Program-made: the position numbers and the translations under genes
The notes under the pieces: model-generated
Database searches by the model: none
What the model was told of the DNA's origin: nothing
What the model saw: the letters and a program-made list of their open reading frames with translations, nothing else
Shown: positions 55,179-64,000 of the stretch, piece by piece
Layout: the number at the start of each line of letters is the position of its first letter
How positions within the stretch are numbered: the first letter of the stretch is position 1
Origin: Bog-756 sp963730685
GTDB taxonomy: Bacteria > Actinomycetota > Acidimicrobiia > Acidimicrobiales > RAAP-2
Direction of reading: 5' to 3'
NCBI GenBank assembly: GCA_963730685.1
Contig: CAVSSP010000004.1
Coordinates: 868,001-932,000, forward strand
DNA length: 64,000 bases

Positions 55179-56132
55179 ATGACACCCCGACCACCTGCCG
55201 AAGACCAGCGTCCGGCCGAGACCACCGCGTCGACCGGCGATCAGTGGGTGATCGGTCACGGGCACCAGCGGGCGGTGATCACCGAGGTCGGCGCCACCCT
55301 CCGGTCGTTCACGGTCGAGGACCGGCCGGTGATCGACGGCTTCGGTCCTGCCGAGTGGAGCCACGGCGGCCGCGGCCAGGTGCTCGCCCCCTGGCCCAAC
55401 CGCCTGGGTGACGGGCAGTACTCCTTCGAGGGTGTCGATGCCCAGGCCCCGCTCAACGAGGTGGCGGCCCGGAACGCCATCCACGGTCTGGTCCGATGGT
55501 TGCCATGGCGCATGGTCGGTCGGGCGCAGAACCAGGTCACCCTGGCGTGCACGCTCCATCCGACGCCCGCCTACCCCTTCACGCTTCGCCTGACGATCGA
55601 GTACCGGCTGGGACGGGACGGCCTCACCGTGGTCGCCGACGCCGACAACGCCGGGCCCACCGACCTCCCCTTCGGTATCGGCTTCCATCCCTATGTCACC
55701 GTCGGGACGAGCACGGTCGACCAGGTTCGGTTGAAGGTGCCCGCCGGCCGACGTCTGCTCACCGACGACCGAGGCCTCCCGGTCTCCGGCGAGCAGGTGG
55801 CCGGGACCGAGTTCGACTTCAACGAGGGCCGCCTGATCGGCGTGACCAGGCTGGACACTGCTTTCACCGAGCTCCGTCGGGACACCGACGGCCGGGTCCG
55901 GGTGGACCTCGACCATCCCGACGGAGTCTGTGGCGCCACCGTGTGGGCCGATGAGCGGTTCGGCTACCTGATGGTGTACACGGGTGACACGTTGGCGCCG
56001 GCCGAGCGACGGACAGCGGTGGCCGTGGAGCCGATGAGTTGTCCGCCCGACGCGCTCCGGTCGGGCACCGATCTCGCCGTCCTCCGGCCCGGGGCCCGCT
56101 GGACCGGGTCCTGGGGCGTCACGCCTCGCTGA
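55179..56132 (+). CDS. aldose 1-epimerase family protein
   Basis: 317 residues. LAPWPNRLGDGQYSFEG, NAIHGLVRWLPW, the catalytic His in FGIGFHPYVT and the catalytic Glu in AVEPMSCPPDAL match galactose mutarotase-like enzymes, which interconvert sugar anomers in the cytoplasm. No carbohydrate genes are adjacent. ATG 55179 is 161 bases from the divergent surE start; the first 25 residues are a charged tail. Confidence 0.92.
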   Translation: MTPRPPAEDQRPAETTASTGDQWVIGHGHQRAVITEVGATLRSFTVEDRPVIDGFGPAEWSHGGRGQVLAPWPNRLGDGQYSFEGVDAQAPLNEVAARNAIHGLVRWLPWRMVGRAQNQVTLACTLHPTPAYPFTLRLTIEYRLGRDGLTVVADADNAGPTDLPFGIGFHPYVTVGTSTVDQVRLKVPAGRRLLTDDRGLPVSGEQVAGTEFDFNEGRLIGVTRLDTAFTELRRDTDGRVRVDLDHPDGVCGATVWADERFGYLMVYTGDTLAPAERRTAVAVEPMSCPPDALRSGTDLAVLRPGARWTGSWGVTPR

Positions 56133-56691
56133 TCGGTCCGACAACCGCCCGGGGCAACCGCCGCACATCGCCCGAAATCCGGTTTGGACCGGTGGTGAAC
56201 GGGTAGGCGATGAGGAGGGTCGAGGACGGGAGCGGATGGAACTCCACGGGAGCCAGGACGAGCGGATCGGCGGTGCCAGGCTGACCGGTGGCAGCCGCGC
56301 CACCGTGCACGGGCGCGACCGGGTGTGCGCCCATCAGGCCTGCGATGTGCGACTGTCCATCTACAACCCGTCGGACCGGTGCGCCCTCCATGACCCACCG
56401 GCGGCGCGCCAGCCCGGAGCCCAGCCGAGCCGGACGGCGGCGTCCGTCCGTGACGGGGCGTGAGCAACGGTGCGGCCCCGACACGGCACGGGCGCCGAGC
56501 CCACCGGGTATAGGCTCACGGGCGGAGCAGTTCGACGCGTAGGACCGCGCCGATGATCGAGTCCGACCGAGTCGACACCACCGGTAGGCCACCGATCCCC
56601 GCTTCCGTCGGCGAGATTTCGACGGGGGGCGCGGGATGTGATGAGGGGCCGATGCGCCGGGCGCAGCCCGGCGGGAATCCGGAGTTGGATG
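56133..56691. other. 559-base region without a supportable gene
   Basis: Frames here are short, Arg/Pro-rich and overlap on both strands. No RNA gene or clear hairpin was recognised. The stretch nearest 56692 should hold the promoter of the HTH-like protein. Confidence 0.45.
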
Positions 56692-57111
56692 ATGACGAGT
56701 GAGGAGCCGACGCTCGCATTCGACGAGCTGCTCACCGCCCTGAGCGACCTGCGCGTCGCCACCAGGCAGGCCGAAGTGGGGATCAGGCGGGCGATCGGGC
56801 GCGCCGAACAGGGGATGGACGCCCTGTCGGCGCTGGCGAGCACCGGCCCCGCCGTCACGAGACAAGGGATGAACGACGCGCTCAAGGCGCTGGAGACCGC
56901 TCGCCACCGGGCCCGTCTGGCGGTGTTCGCCTCGGCCCTGGACGACGGCGTCTCCATCGGCGAGTTGGGACGGACCTTCGGATTCTCGCGGCAGTTGGCG
57001 GCCCGCTATGCCAAAGAGACGCGCGGGCCACTCGAACCCGACGTCCCCTCCGGACGCAGGAACGGGCACGCCCCGGGAGCTCGGGTGCATCTGCTCGGAG
57101 CGCCCCGGTGA
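56692..57111 (+). CDS. small helical protein with helix-turn-helix-like C-terminal part
   Basis: 139 residues, mostly helical: FDELLTALSDLRVATRQAEV and MNDALKALETARHRARLAVF could be coiled-coil helices, followed by SIGELGRTFGFSRQLAARYA, which fits an HTH. The tail is basic and Gly-rich. ATG 56692 follows GGAG. No family is recognised; DNA binding is inference. Confidence 0.6.
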   Translation: MTSEEPTLAFDELLTALSDLRVATRQAEVGIRRAIGRAEQGMDALSALASTGPAVTRQGMNDALKALETARHRARLAVFASALDDGVSIGELGRTFGFSRQLAARYAKETRGPLEPDVPSGRRNGHAPGARVHLLGAPR

Positions 57112-57795
57112 GCCCGCCGATGCCGGTGCTGCGCCGGCGCCGAGAGGCCCCTGCCGTCAGCGGGTGAGCCGGGAGGCCCCTTGTGGCGCCTCAGATCCCG
57201 GCGCCCTCGTGTCCGCTGCCCGTGCGCCTGTGTCGGGGGTCACGGTCTCTGCCGGACCAGGTGGCGGGCGGGTCGCTGGCCGGAAACGACTCTTCGAGTG
57301 CCTCGTCGATGTTGCGGTCGCCAGCCGCCGCCGCGTCGTCGGCCCCGTCCACGGCTCGTGTGCCCACGGCCCATCTCCTCTCCGACGGGGGATGGGTCCA
57401 ACCGGGCGGCCCCCGTTCGAACTGCGCACATTCCGGTACCCCGCCCCACGGTACCCGCCCGACGGCAGATGTCGTCGACCTGTCCGGGGCGGTGGTGGGC
57501 CTTCAGTCGGCGCGGGCCGGCGCCCTCAGGTCGACCGGGGGGAGGTCGTCAGCGGCGTCGCCCGGCGCGACGGCGGGCGTGCCCGATCGTCCGAGACCGG
57601 CGATGGTGATGGGCTGGTCCTCGAGCCCGCCATCCTCGGCGGTCGACGGCTCGCCCTGCGCCCCCACGCCCGCGTCGGTTCCCGGTGCGTTGGCGTGTGC
57701 TCTCCGGTCGTTGAGCGTCGCCCTGTCCTTGTTCACGCGGCGGTCGACCACACTTCCTCATCGGCGGGAGTCAGCACAGGCTTGAGGTCGACGCG
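57112..57795. other. 684-base region with no firmly supported gene
   Basis: Overlapping low-quality frames fill both strands. The only candidate is a small minus-strand frame (57503-57751, listed separately). Two GGTACC sites lie 15 bases apart at 57435 and 57450. Confidence 0.4.
57503..57751 (-). CDS. possible small acidic protein
   Basis: 82 residues, GTG start with GAGGAAG almost touching it. The sequence is acidic and Ala/Pro/Gly-rich (EDGGLEDQPITIAGLGRSG; PGDAADDLPPVDL), more protein-like than the other frames here, but no family is known and the ribosome-site spacing is poor. Confidence 0.3.
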   Translation of the reverse strand: MVDRRVNKDRATLNDRRAHANAPGTDAGVGAQGEPSTAEDGGLEDQPITIAGLGRSGTPAVAPGDAADDLPPVDLRAPARAD

Positions 57796-59624
57796 TCAGC
57801 CGTAGGGTGCTGCATCCACGGCGCTGTCGAAGGTGGCCATGCTCATCGGCGGACCGAAGAAGAAGCCCTGGCACAGATCGCTGCCCAGCCCGGCGATGGC
57901 CAGATGCTGCTCGTGGGTCTCGACGCCCTCGCAGACGACGCTGAGGTCGAGGAGGTGCGCCAGCTCGATGGTCTTGGACACGATGGCGTGGCTCGACCGG
58001 TCGCGGGCGATGTCGGTGATGAAGCTCTGGTCGATCTTGACCACGTCCACGGGGAACCGTTTGAGGTAACTGAGCGAGGAGTACCCGGTCCCGAAATCGT
58101 CCAGCGCCAGGAGCAGTCCGAGCTGCTTCAACTCGTTGAGCACGATGTGGGCTCGCTGCGTGTCACGGACCAGGGCCCCCTCGGTGATCTCGAGCGTCAA
58201 GAGCGTGGGGTCGGCATGGGTGTCGGCAGATGATGGCGCTGACCATGGCCACGAAGTCCGGCGCCATCAGCTGGTACGCCGACACGTTGATCGACAGCAT
58301 CACGCCGTCGCCGGAGTGCCAGTCGTACTGGCGATCGATGCATGCCTGCTCGAGCACCCACCGCCCGATCTCGATGATGAGGCCCGACTGCTCGGCCAGG
58401 GGGATCATGGTGGCCGGGGGGATCGAGACCTCTGACCGGGTGGTCCCAGCGCAACAGGGCCTCGAATCCCTCGAGGCTCTTGTCACCGGTCCGGACGATC
58501 GGTTGGTACTCGATGCGAAGCTCGCCCCGCTCCTCGGCCTTGCTCAGCGCGATCCGCAGGTCCGAATGGTTCTCCGCCCGGTTCCGGGCCCGGAGGTCGA
58601 TGATCTGGTGATTGGCGCCCCCCTTCCGCTTCACCTGGTACATGGCCAGGTCGGCGGCGTGGAGGAGCTGTTCGGGATCGTGATTGGTCTGGCCGGCGAA
58701 CGCGATGCCGACGCTCGCCGAGATCTCGACGGTCACCTGGCCGAGGAGGAACGGTGTGCCCAAGGCATCGACGATCCGGCCGGCCACGATCTCCACCTGG
58801 TCGATCCGGCCGAGCTCCTCGCACAGGATGACGAACTCGTCACCGGACAGGCGGGCGACGGTGTCGGCGGGCCGGAGCGAACCCTGGATCCGTTCGGCCA
58901 CGGCCATCAGGAGCTCGTCACCGACCTGGTGGCCGTGGGCGTCGTTGACCTCCTTGAAGCGATCGAGATCGATGAACAGGACGGCCACCAGCTTGTTCGA
59001 TCGACCACTTCGCACGATGGCGTGCTCGATGCGCTCGAGGAGGAGCACCCGGTTGGGGAGGCCGGTGAGCGCATCGTGCATCGACCGTTCGTGGGAGCGG
59101 TTGGACGCGGCCGTCAGCTCGGCCCGAGCCTGGGCGTTCACGAGGTAGGCCGCCGTCACATCGGCGAGCGTCTGGGCGGACTCGATCTCCGCCAGACTCA
59201 TCGGTCCCGGCTCGTCCCGGTAGAGGTCGAGCGCCCCGAGGCAGGTGTCCCGGTGGCGTAGGGGAAAGGTGAACACCGCCTGGAGCCCGATCTCGAGCGC
59301 CTGGGTGCCGAACTCCTCGAAGTACGGTTCGCACTGCAGGTCCGGGACGTAGACCGGCTGCCCGGTCCGATAGGCGACGAGGCACGGGCCGACGCCGAGG
59401 TCGGTCTGCAGCTCCTCGAAGGAGAGGGCCGCGGCGTCGGAGGCGGCGACGTAGCGGGGGGCCAACGGCGGCTCGATCAGGGTCACTCCGGCTCCGGTGA
59501 TCGGCAGGATGTCGACGATCCGTCTCACCAGCTGATCAAGGATGGCCTGAATGGGGAAGTCGGTGAGCATGGTTCGTGCGAACTCGCTCAGGACACTCGA
59601 CAACTCCCGTTGGGTGTCCCTCAT
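57796..59624 (-). pseudogene. GAF-GGDEF-EAL cyclic-di-GMP turnover protein; two frameshifts
   Basis: About 608 residues if repaired. GAF domain 1-165; GGDEF domain about 175-340 with LTGLPNRVLLLERI and the active-site variant SGDEF (260-264); EAL domain from about 350 with FEALLRW (EAL 388-390), LEITEGALV, ALDDFGTGYSSLSYL and VVCEGVETHEQ. Both synthesis and hydrolysis of c-di-GMP are possible. Breaks near 58428-58432 and 58220-58232, one extra base each. It diverges from a PilB/GspE ATPase that carries c-di-GMP-binding motifs. Confidence 0.88.
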
Positions 59625-59898
59625 GGCTCGAGGACGCCCCGGACCGACCTTGGAGATGCCCCTCCGAGGACCTGCGGAGCATTGCGCATTGAGTCTCCGC
59701 CCCTGGACTCGACGACCCCTCGCTGTTGAAGGTCAATTACGACTCTACTGCGTTTCTGCCGACACGTTCTGGTGATGACGGCTTCCCTGGTCAGCTCCGA
59801 CAGATGAAGACGGCCCGTGGAGCAGGGGCCGTGGGGGCTCGGTGACGCCGCGGGGGTAGGCTGGGTGGCATCGAGCCGGTGGCTCACGATGGACCGAG

Positions 59899-61644
59899 GT
59901 GACGAAGACGACCGACCGTGGCGCTGAGCCCTACGCGTATGGTCAGCGCGCCCCGCTGGGTGTGCAGCTGATCGCCTCGGGTCTGGCCACCAGCGCACAG
60001 GTCGACGAGGCCCTCGAGGAGCAGCGGAACACGGGGAAGCGGCTCGGCGAGATCCTCATCGCCCACGGTGCCCTCTACGAGGCCGACCTCGCCGGTGCCC
60101 TGGCCGCCATGTTCGACCTGCCGTACCGGGACCTCAGCCAGGAACCACCCGACCGGGCCGCCATCGACCTGATCCCCGAGGCCTTCTGCCGCTCCCGTGG
60201 TGTGATGCCGGTCGGCTTCGAGGACGGGTTCCTGGTGGTCGCCATGTCGGATCCGAGGGACATCCAGACCCTGGACGACCTCACGATGATGAGCACCCAG
60301 CCCGTCCGCTTCGTGGTCGTGGCGCCGGACCAGCTCCGGCACGCCATGTCCACTGGCTTCGGGCGGATGGACCTGCTCGAGGACGAAGACGAGTCAGAGG
60401 GCGACGGCGCCGACCCCCCAAGGTCCAGCGGCATCTCGAACATCGATTCGGCACCCGATCTCGACCTGTCCCAAGCCGAGGGACCGATCATCACGTTCGT
60501 GAACCAACTGTTGAGACGGGCGGCCGACGAAGGAGCCTCCGACCTCCACCTCGAGCCCACCAAGGCCGGCCTCCGGGTCCGGTTCCGTGTCGACGGGCTC
60601 CTCCATGACGTGATGGAGGCGCCGTCGTCCCAGCAGGCCGGCATCATCAGTCGGGTCAAGCTCATGACGGGCATGGACATCGCCGATCACCGACGCCCCC
60701 AGGACGGCCGGGTGTCCATGGTGGCGAGTGGGCGGTCGGTCGACATCCGGGCGGCCAGCCTCCCGACCATCTACGGGGAGGCCATGGTCCTCCGGCTGCT
60801 CCAAAAGGACCAGGGCCTGCTCGACATCGCCAGGCTCGGCTTCATGCCCGAGGCCTTCGACCGGTATCAGCGGTCCTTCCAACGGGCATGGGGCATGGTG
60901 CTGGTCACGGGGCCCACCGGCTCGGGGAAGACGACCACCCTGTACGCCACGGTGAACGTCTTGAACGTCCCCAGCCGGAACACCATCACCGTCGAGGACC
61001 CCATCGAGTACCGGGTGGCGGGCATCAAGCAGACGCAGGTCAACGTCAAGGTGGGGTACACGTTCGAATCAGGTCTGCGAGCCTGCCTCCGCTCCGATCC
61101 CGACATCATCCTGATCGGGGAGATCCGTGACAGCGAGACCGCCCGGATCGCGGCGGAGTCGGCGCTGACCGGTCACCTGGTGCTGTCCACGCTGCACGCC
61201 AACGACGCGGCGTCGAGCACGACCCGGTTGATCGAGATGGGCCTCGAGCCCTATCTGGTCACGTCCTCACTGGAGTGCGTGGTGGCCCAGCGGCTGCTCC
61301 GGCGCCTGTGCGACCGCTGCAAGTACCCGGAGCCCGCCAGCCACGAGGAGCTGTTGGAGTTGACGGCGATGGGACTGATCGAGGACCCCTCGGTCGAGGT
61401 GTCGCTGTTCCGGGCCAAGGGCTGCGCCCGTTGCGGCCAGCGGGGGTACAAGGGGAGGATGGCGGTCCACGAGGTGCTCGTCATGGACGACGAGCTCAAG
61501 ACCCTGGCCCTGGGGCGGGCCCCGGCCCAGGTGATCGCCCGGGCGGCGACGGACGGGGGAATGCAGACGCTCCTGCAGGACGCCTTTGCCAAGGCACGAC
61601 TGGGGCAGACCACCCTCGACGAATGCAAGCGGGTGCTCCGGTAG
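59899..61644 (+). CDS. PilB/GspE-type assembly ATPase with MshEN domain
   Basis: 581 residues. N-terminal MshEN region with two repeats of the RLGxxLxxxG-type motif (PLGVQLIASGLATSAQVDEA; RLGEILIAHGALYEADLAGA) that bind c-di-GMP in known cases. Walker A GPTGSGKTTTLY near 337-348, Walker B ILIGEIRDSE near 405, and a zinc site from CDRC and CARC near the end. It powers type IV pilus or type II secretion assembly. No pilin or PilC/PilT gene is in the window. GTG 59899 is the first start with the normal N-terminus. Confidence 0.93.
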   Translation: MTKTTDRGAEPYAYGQRAPLGVQLIASGLATSAQVDEALEEQRNTGKRLGEILIAHGALYEADLAGALAAMFDLPYRDLSQEPPDRAAIDLIPEAFCRSRGVMPVGFEDGFLVVAMSDPRDIQTLDDLTMMSTQPVRFVVVAPDQLRHAMSTGFGRMDLLEDEDESEGDGADPPRSSGISNIDSAPDLDLSQAEGPIITFVNQLLRRAADEGASDLHLEPTKAGLRVRFRVDGLLHDVMEAPSSQQAGIISRVKLMTGMDIADHRRPQDGRVSMVASGRSVDIRAASLPTIYGEAMVLRLLQKDQGLLDIARLGFMPEAFDRYQRSFQRAWGMVLVTGPTGSGKTTTLYATVNVLNVPSRNTITVEDPIEYRVAGIKQTQVNVKVGYTFESGLRACLRSDPDIILIGEIRDSETARIAAESALTGHLVLSTLHANDAASSTTRLIEMGLEPYLVTSSLECVVAQRLLRRLCDRCKYPEPASHEELLELTAMGLIEDPSVEVSLFRAKGCARCGQRGYKGRMAVHEVLVMDDELKTLALGRAPAQVIARAATDGGMQTLLQDAFAKARLGQTTLDECKRVLR

Positions 61645-61648
61645 TCGG

Positions 61649-62500
61649 TCAGTCGACGGTCCGGCGCCGGTACAAGTGGGTGGCGAGCGGTGCGAACACG
61701 GCCAGGAGGGCGGCCGACCACAGCAGGGAGGCCACGACCGGGTGCTGCATGGGCCATGCGTGGATCGAGGCCGAGGGATTCGGGTTCTGCCAGAGTTGGC
61801 GGGCCGCCGAGGTCACCGCGCTGACCGGGTTCCAGTCGGCGACGATCCGCAGTGCCGTGGGCATCCGCTCGGTGGGGACCAGCGCGTTGGAGACGATGGC
61901 CAGTGGGAAGAGGATGACGAGCCCGACGCCCTGTGCCGACTCGGGGCCCTTGCTCACCATCCCCAGGCAGGCGCACCCCCACGACAGGGCATAGCTGAAC
62001 AGGAGGAAGATGGCGAACCCGGCGACCGTCGATGCGAGGTTTCCGTTCGGGCGCCAGCCGATGACCAATCCGGTGGCCGCCACGATGGCCGCACAGATGG
62101 CGGCGGTGGCGAGATCGGCGATGGACCGCCCCACCAAGACGGCCGGTCTCCACATCGGGAGGGTCCTGAAGCGGTCGATGACCCCACTGTTGAGGTCCGT
62201 GCTCAGGCCCACCGCCGTCCCCATTGACGACGTGGTGAGGTTGAGGGCGAGGAGGCCGGCGATGGCGAAGTCCGCGTAGCTCCCCCCGCCGGGCAGGACC
62301 ACCCCGGCGCCGAACACATAGACGAACAACAAGGTGAAGAGCAGCGGTTGCACCGTCACGTCGGAGAGCTGGAGCGGCTCCCGGGCGATGTGCATGAGGT
62401 TCCGGCCGGTGAGCACGATGACATCGCAGGCCTGGCGGATCGGACCGGGCGACCGGGAAGGCCTGGTCGGTGCGACGACGGGGGCGAGCGCGGTGGTCAC
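61649..62500 (-). CDS. ABC-2 type export permease (DrrB-like)
   Basis: 283 residues with about six membrane helices (LLFTLLFVYVFGAGVVL; FAIAGLLALNLTTSSMG; GFAIFLLFSYALSWGCACLG; LVILFPLAIVSNALV; and a final helix near AALLAVFAPLA). The NPVSAVTSAARQLWQNP block is typical of DrrB/NodJ permeases. GTG 62500 overlaps the ATPase stop (GTGA). With the ATPase it forms a drug or lipid exporter. Convergent with pilB, five bases apart. Confidence 0.92.
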   Translation of the reverse strand: MTTALAPVVAPTRPSRSPGPIRQACDVIVLTGRNLMHIAREPLQLSDVTVQPLLFTLLFVYVFGAGVVLPGGGSYADFAIAGLLALNLTTSSMGTAVGLSTDLNSGVIDRFRTLPMWRPAVLVGRSIADLATAAICAAIVAATGLVIGWRPNGNLASTVAGFAIFLLFSYALSWGCACLGMVSKGPESAQGVGLVILFPLAIVSNALVPTERMPTALRIVADWNPVSAVTSAARQLWQNPNPSASIHAWPMQHPVVASLLWSAALLAVFAPLATHLYRRRTVD

Positions 62501-63498
62501 GGGCGGGCCACCTCCAGGGCGACATCGCTCAGCAGGGGTTCGGCCCCGTCCTCGACCGCGGCGGTCGGGTGGCCGGTCAGGGCGAAGAAGACATCGTCGA
62601 GCGAGGGCTGGTGGACTTCCACGTCATCGACGCCGATCCCGGCCGCATCCAGCGCCCGCACCACGGTCGTCGCCAGTCCGGAGCCGCTCCGGACCGGTGC
62701 CCGCAGTCGGCGGCCGTCGTGGCTCACCTGGACCGGACCGGACACGAAGGGCCCCAGCGCCGGTGCCGCAGCCGGTGACTCGACACTCAGGGTGACCTCC
62801 AGGCGCGCACCCCCGGTTTCGGCCTTCAGCTCGGCAGCGGTCCCCCCGGCGATCACCCGGCCGTGGTCGATGACCACGATCCGATCGGCCAGTTCGTCTG
62901 CCTCGTCGAGGTACTGGGTGGTGAGGAGGAGGGTGACCCCTTCGGTCACGAGCCCACGGATGACGTCCCACATCCGAACCCGGCTGGTGGGGTCGAGCCC
63001 GGTGGTCGGCTCGTCGAGGAAGAGCACGGGCGGGCGGGTGACGAGCCCGGCGGCGAGGTCGAGTCGCCGACGCATCCCACCCGAGTAGCCCTTGAGGATG
63101 CGATCGGCGGCATCCAACAGGTCGAACTGATCGAGCAGCTCGGCCGCCCGGGCACGCGCCTCCGCCCGCCGGAGGCCGCTCAGACGGCCGATCATCACCA
63201 GGTTCTGGCGCCCGGTCAGGAGCTCGTCCACGGTGGCGTCCTGGGCCGTGACCCCGATGTTCCGCTGCACGGCGGCCGCCTCGCCGACCACATCGTGCCC
63301 GGCGACCCAAGCCGATCCACCGTCGGGCAGGGTGAGGGTGGTGAGGATCCGGACGGCCGTGGTCTTGCCGGCACCGTTGGGCCCCAGCACGCCGAGAATG
63401 GAACCTCCCGGGACCTCGAGATCGACGCCCGCCAGGGCCGCGGTGTCGCCGTAGTGCTTGATCAGCCCCTCGGCACGGATCATGAAGTCGGTCGGCAT
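62497..63498 (-). CDS. ABC transporter ATP-binding protein (DrrA-like)
   Basis: 333 residues. Walker A GPNGAGKTT, Q-loop VTAQDATVDELLTG, signature YSGGMRRRLDLA, Walker B VLFLDEPTTGLD, and H-loop replaced by LTTQYLDEADEL with Q, as in daunorubicin-resistance ATPases. The C-terminal extension (about 240-333) with QPSLDDVFFALTG is the DrrA regulatory part. It drives the neighbouring permease; substrate unknown. It diverges from a TetR gene across a strong dyad. Confidence 0.94.
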   Translation of the reverse strand: MPTDFMIRAEGLIKHYGDTAALAGVDLEVPGGSILGVLGPNGAGKTTAVRILTTLTLPDGGSAWVAGHDVVGEAAAVQRNIGVTAQDATVDELLTGRQNLVMIGRLSGLRRAEARARAAELLDQFDLLDAADRILKGYSGGMRRRLDLAAGLVTRPPVLFLDEPTTGLDPTSRVRMWDVIRGLVTEGVTLLLTTQYLDEADELADRIVVIDHGRVIAGGTAAELKAETGGARLEVTLSVESPAAAPALGPFVSGPVQVSHDGRRLRAPVRSGSGLATTVVRALDAAGIGVDDVEVHQPSLDDVFFALTGHPTAAVEDGAEPLLSDVALEVARP

Positions 63499-63527
63499 GA
63501 TCTCCTCGGCTGCCTGCGGGTGGTGAT

Positions 63528-63570
63528 TACTTGTCGGATGGTAAGGGCATTACTTACCGGCTGTCAAGTA
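63528..63570. promoter_or_regulatory. nested dyad operator between TetR and ABC exporter genes
   Basis: Inner arms GGTAAG (63540-63545) and CTTACC (63553-63558) and outer arms TACTTG (63528-63533) and CAAGTA (63565-63570) share the same centre, 63549. It lies in the 82-base spacer between the divergent TetR and exporter genes, the expected place for TetR binding. Confidence 0.65.
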
Positions 63571-63580
63571 GAATAGGGGG

Positions 63581-64000
63581 GTGAGCCAGATCTCCTCTCC
63601 ACCGGGCCGGGTGCGACCTGAGCCACCTCGGGCCGCCGACACCGCCGATGCCGCCGGTGACGTGAGCACGCGGGACAGGATCCTCGACATCGCCCTGGAA
63701 CTGTTCACCGCCCAGGGCTACGAGCGGACATCGTTGCGCCAGATCGCCGAGCGGCTCGGCTTCTCCAAGGCGGCCATTTACTACCACTTCGCCAGCAAAG
63801 AGGACATCTTGATGTCGCTGCACCTCCGGTTGCACGACTTCGGGAGGGCGGCGCTGGACACGATCGGCGAAGCGGACACATCGCCCGCGGCCTGGGCCGC
63901 CCTCTTGGACACGCTCATCGACCAGATGCTGGAGCACCGGGCCCTGTTCATCCTCCATGAGCGCAACCGGGCCGCCCTCGAGGAGCTGCACCGCGAGCGG
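63581..64000 (+). CDS. TetR-family regulator (3' end cut off)
   Basis: 140 residues visible, frame open to the window edge. The HTH is ALELFTAQGYERTSLRQIAE then RLGFSKAAIYYHFASKEDIL, a textbook TetR recognition helix. A 25-residue Pro/Ala-rich tail precedes it; GTG 63581 follows AGGGGGG, and an internal GTG at 63662 (VSTRDRIL) is also possible. It probably represses the divergent DrrAB-type exporter through the dyad at 63528-63570. Confidence 0.92.
   Translation, partial: MSQISSPPGRVRPEPPRAADTADAAGDVSTRDRILDIALELFTAQGYERTSLRQIAERLGFSKAAIYYHFASKEDILMSLHLRLHDFGRAALDTIGEADTSPAAWAALLDTLIDQMLEHRALFILHERNRAALEELHRER

Noticed and set aside
56236..56463. Possible 75-residue protein
   Set aside because: Low-complexity Arg/Ala-rich translation, no ribosome site and overlapping frames on both strands.
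57008..57805. Long plus-strand frame after the HTH-like gene
   Set aside because: It starts inside the HTH-like gene in another frame and is Arg/Pro/Gly-rich throughout.

Overview
The window is high-GC DNA (estimated near 70% by eye) with GTG/TTG starts, many ATGA/GTGA stop-start overlaps and actinobacterial families (Rpf-type lysozyme-like protein, F420/PPOX-type protein, FadD/FadE enzymes, encapsulin). A secreted protein with 42-residue GYW/FGDA repeats and the overall gene mix suggest an uncultured or little-studied Actinomycetota lineage, perhaps Acidimicrobiia. The lineage is inference. No tRNA, rRNA, CRISPR array, integrase or insertion sequence was recognised.

Layout. 0-6 kb: a cut-off Fur-family regulator, rubrerythrin and DUF3501 (peroxide/iron), then on the minus strand encapsulin, a CaiB-type CoA-transferase and an enoyl-CoA hydratase, followed by ssb and msrB. 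6.3-18 kb: a long plus-strand acyl-CoA/redox operon (acyl-CoA dehydrogenase, SDRs, three acyl-CoA ligases including a FadD3-like one, Zn-alcohol dehydrogenase, P450 and ferredoxin). 18-23 kb: a thiolase diverging from a FadE26/FadE27-like dehydrogenase pair, with two palindromes between them, one resembling a KstR operator, then an HSL-type esterase. Together 6-23 kb looks like sterol or other bulky-ring carboxylate breakdown. 23-30 kb: DHA2-type MFS exporter, VOC protein, rhodanese, DUF4031, thiolase-like protein, cupin, PPOX protein, FrnE-like oxidoreductase, ABM protein, TetR. 30-34 kb: secreted esterase and secreted repeat protein.

34-48 kb: a methyltransferase-Mug glycosylase fusion, then a large kdp potassium-uptake locus. 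A second histidine kinase, kdpE and full-length kdpD run left; a 27-residue membrane peptide, kdpF, kdpA, kdpB, kdpC and a KdpD sensor-only protein run right; a DUF4118-only protein and OsmC follow. The divergent kdp promoter carries two pairs of 11-bp-spaced direct repeats, the layout expected for an OmpR-family regulator such as KdpE. 48-64 kb: SDR, FAH-family hydrolase, ArfB, hydrolases, nitrilase, Rpf-like protein, SurE, aldose epimerase, an HTH-like small protein, GAF-GGDEF-EAL protein diverging from a PilB/GspE ATPase with two MshEN-type c-di-GMP motifs, and a drug-type ABC exporter diverging from a TetR gene that runs off the window.

Caution for users: between about 23 and 59 kb roughly 30 single-base frameshifts interrupt otherwise well-conserved genes (seven in kdpA alone). 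Most are one extra base in a short G or C run. Sequencing or consensus error is the likeliest cause; genes with one break are listed as CDS and those with several as pseudogene, but most probably encode intact proteins in the organism.
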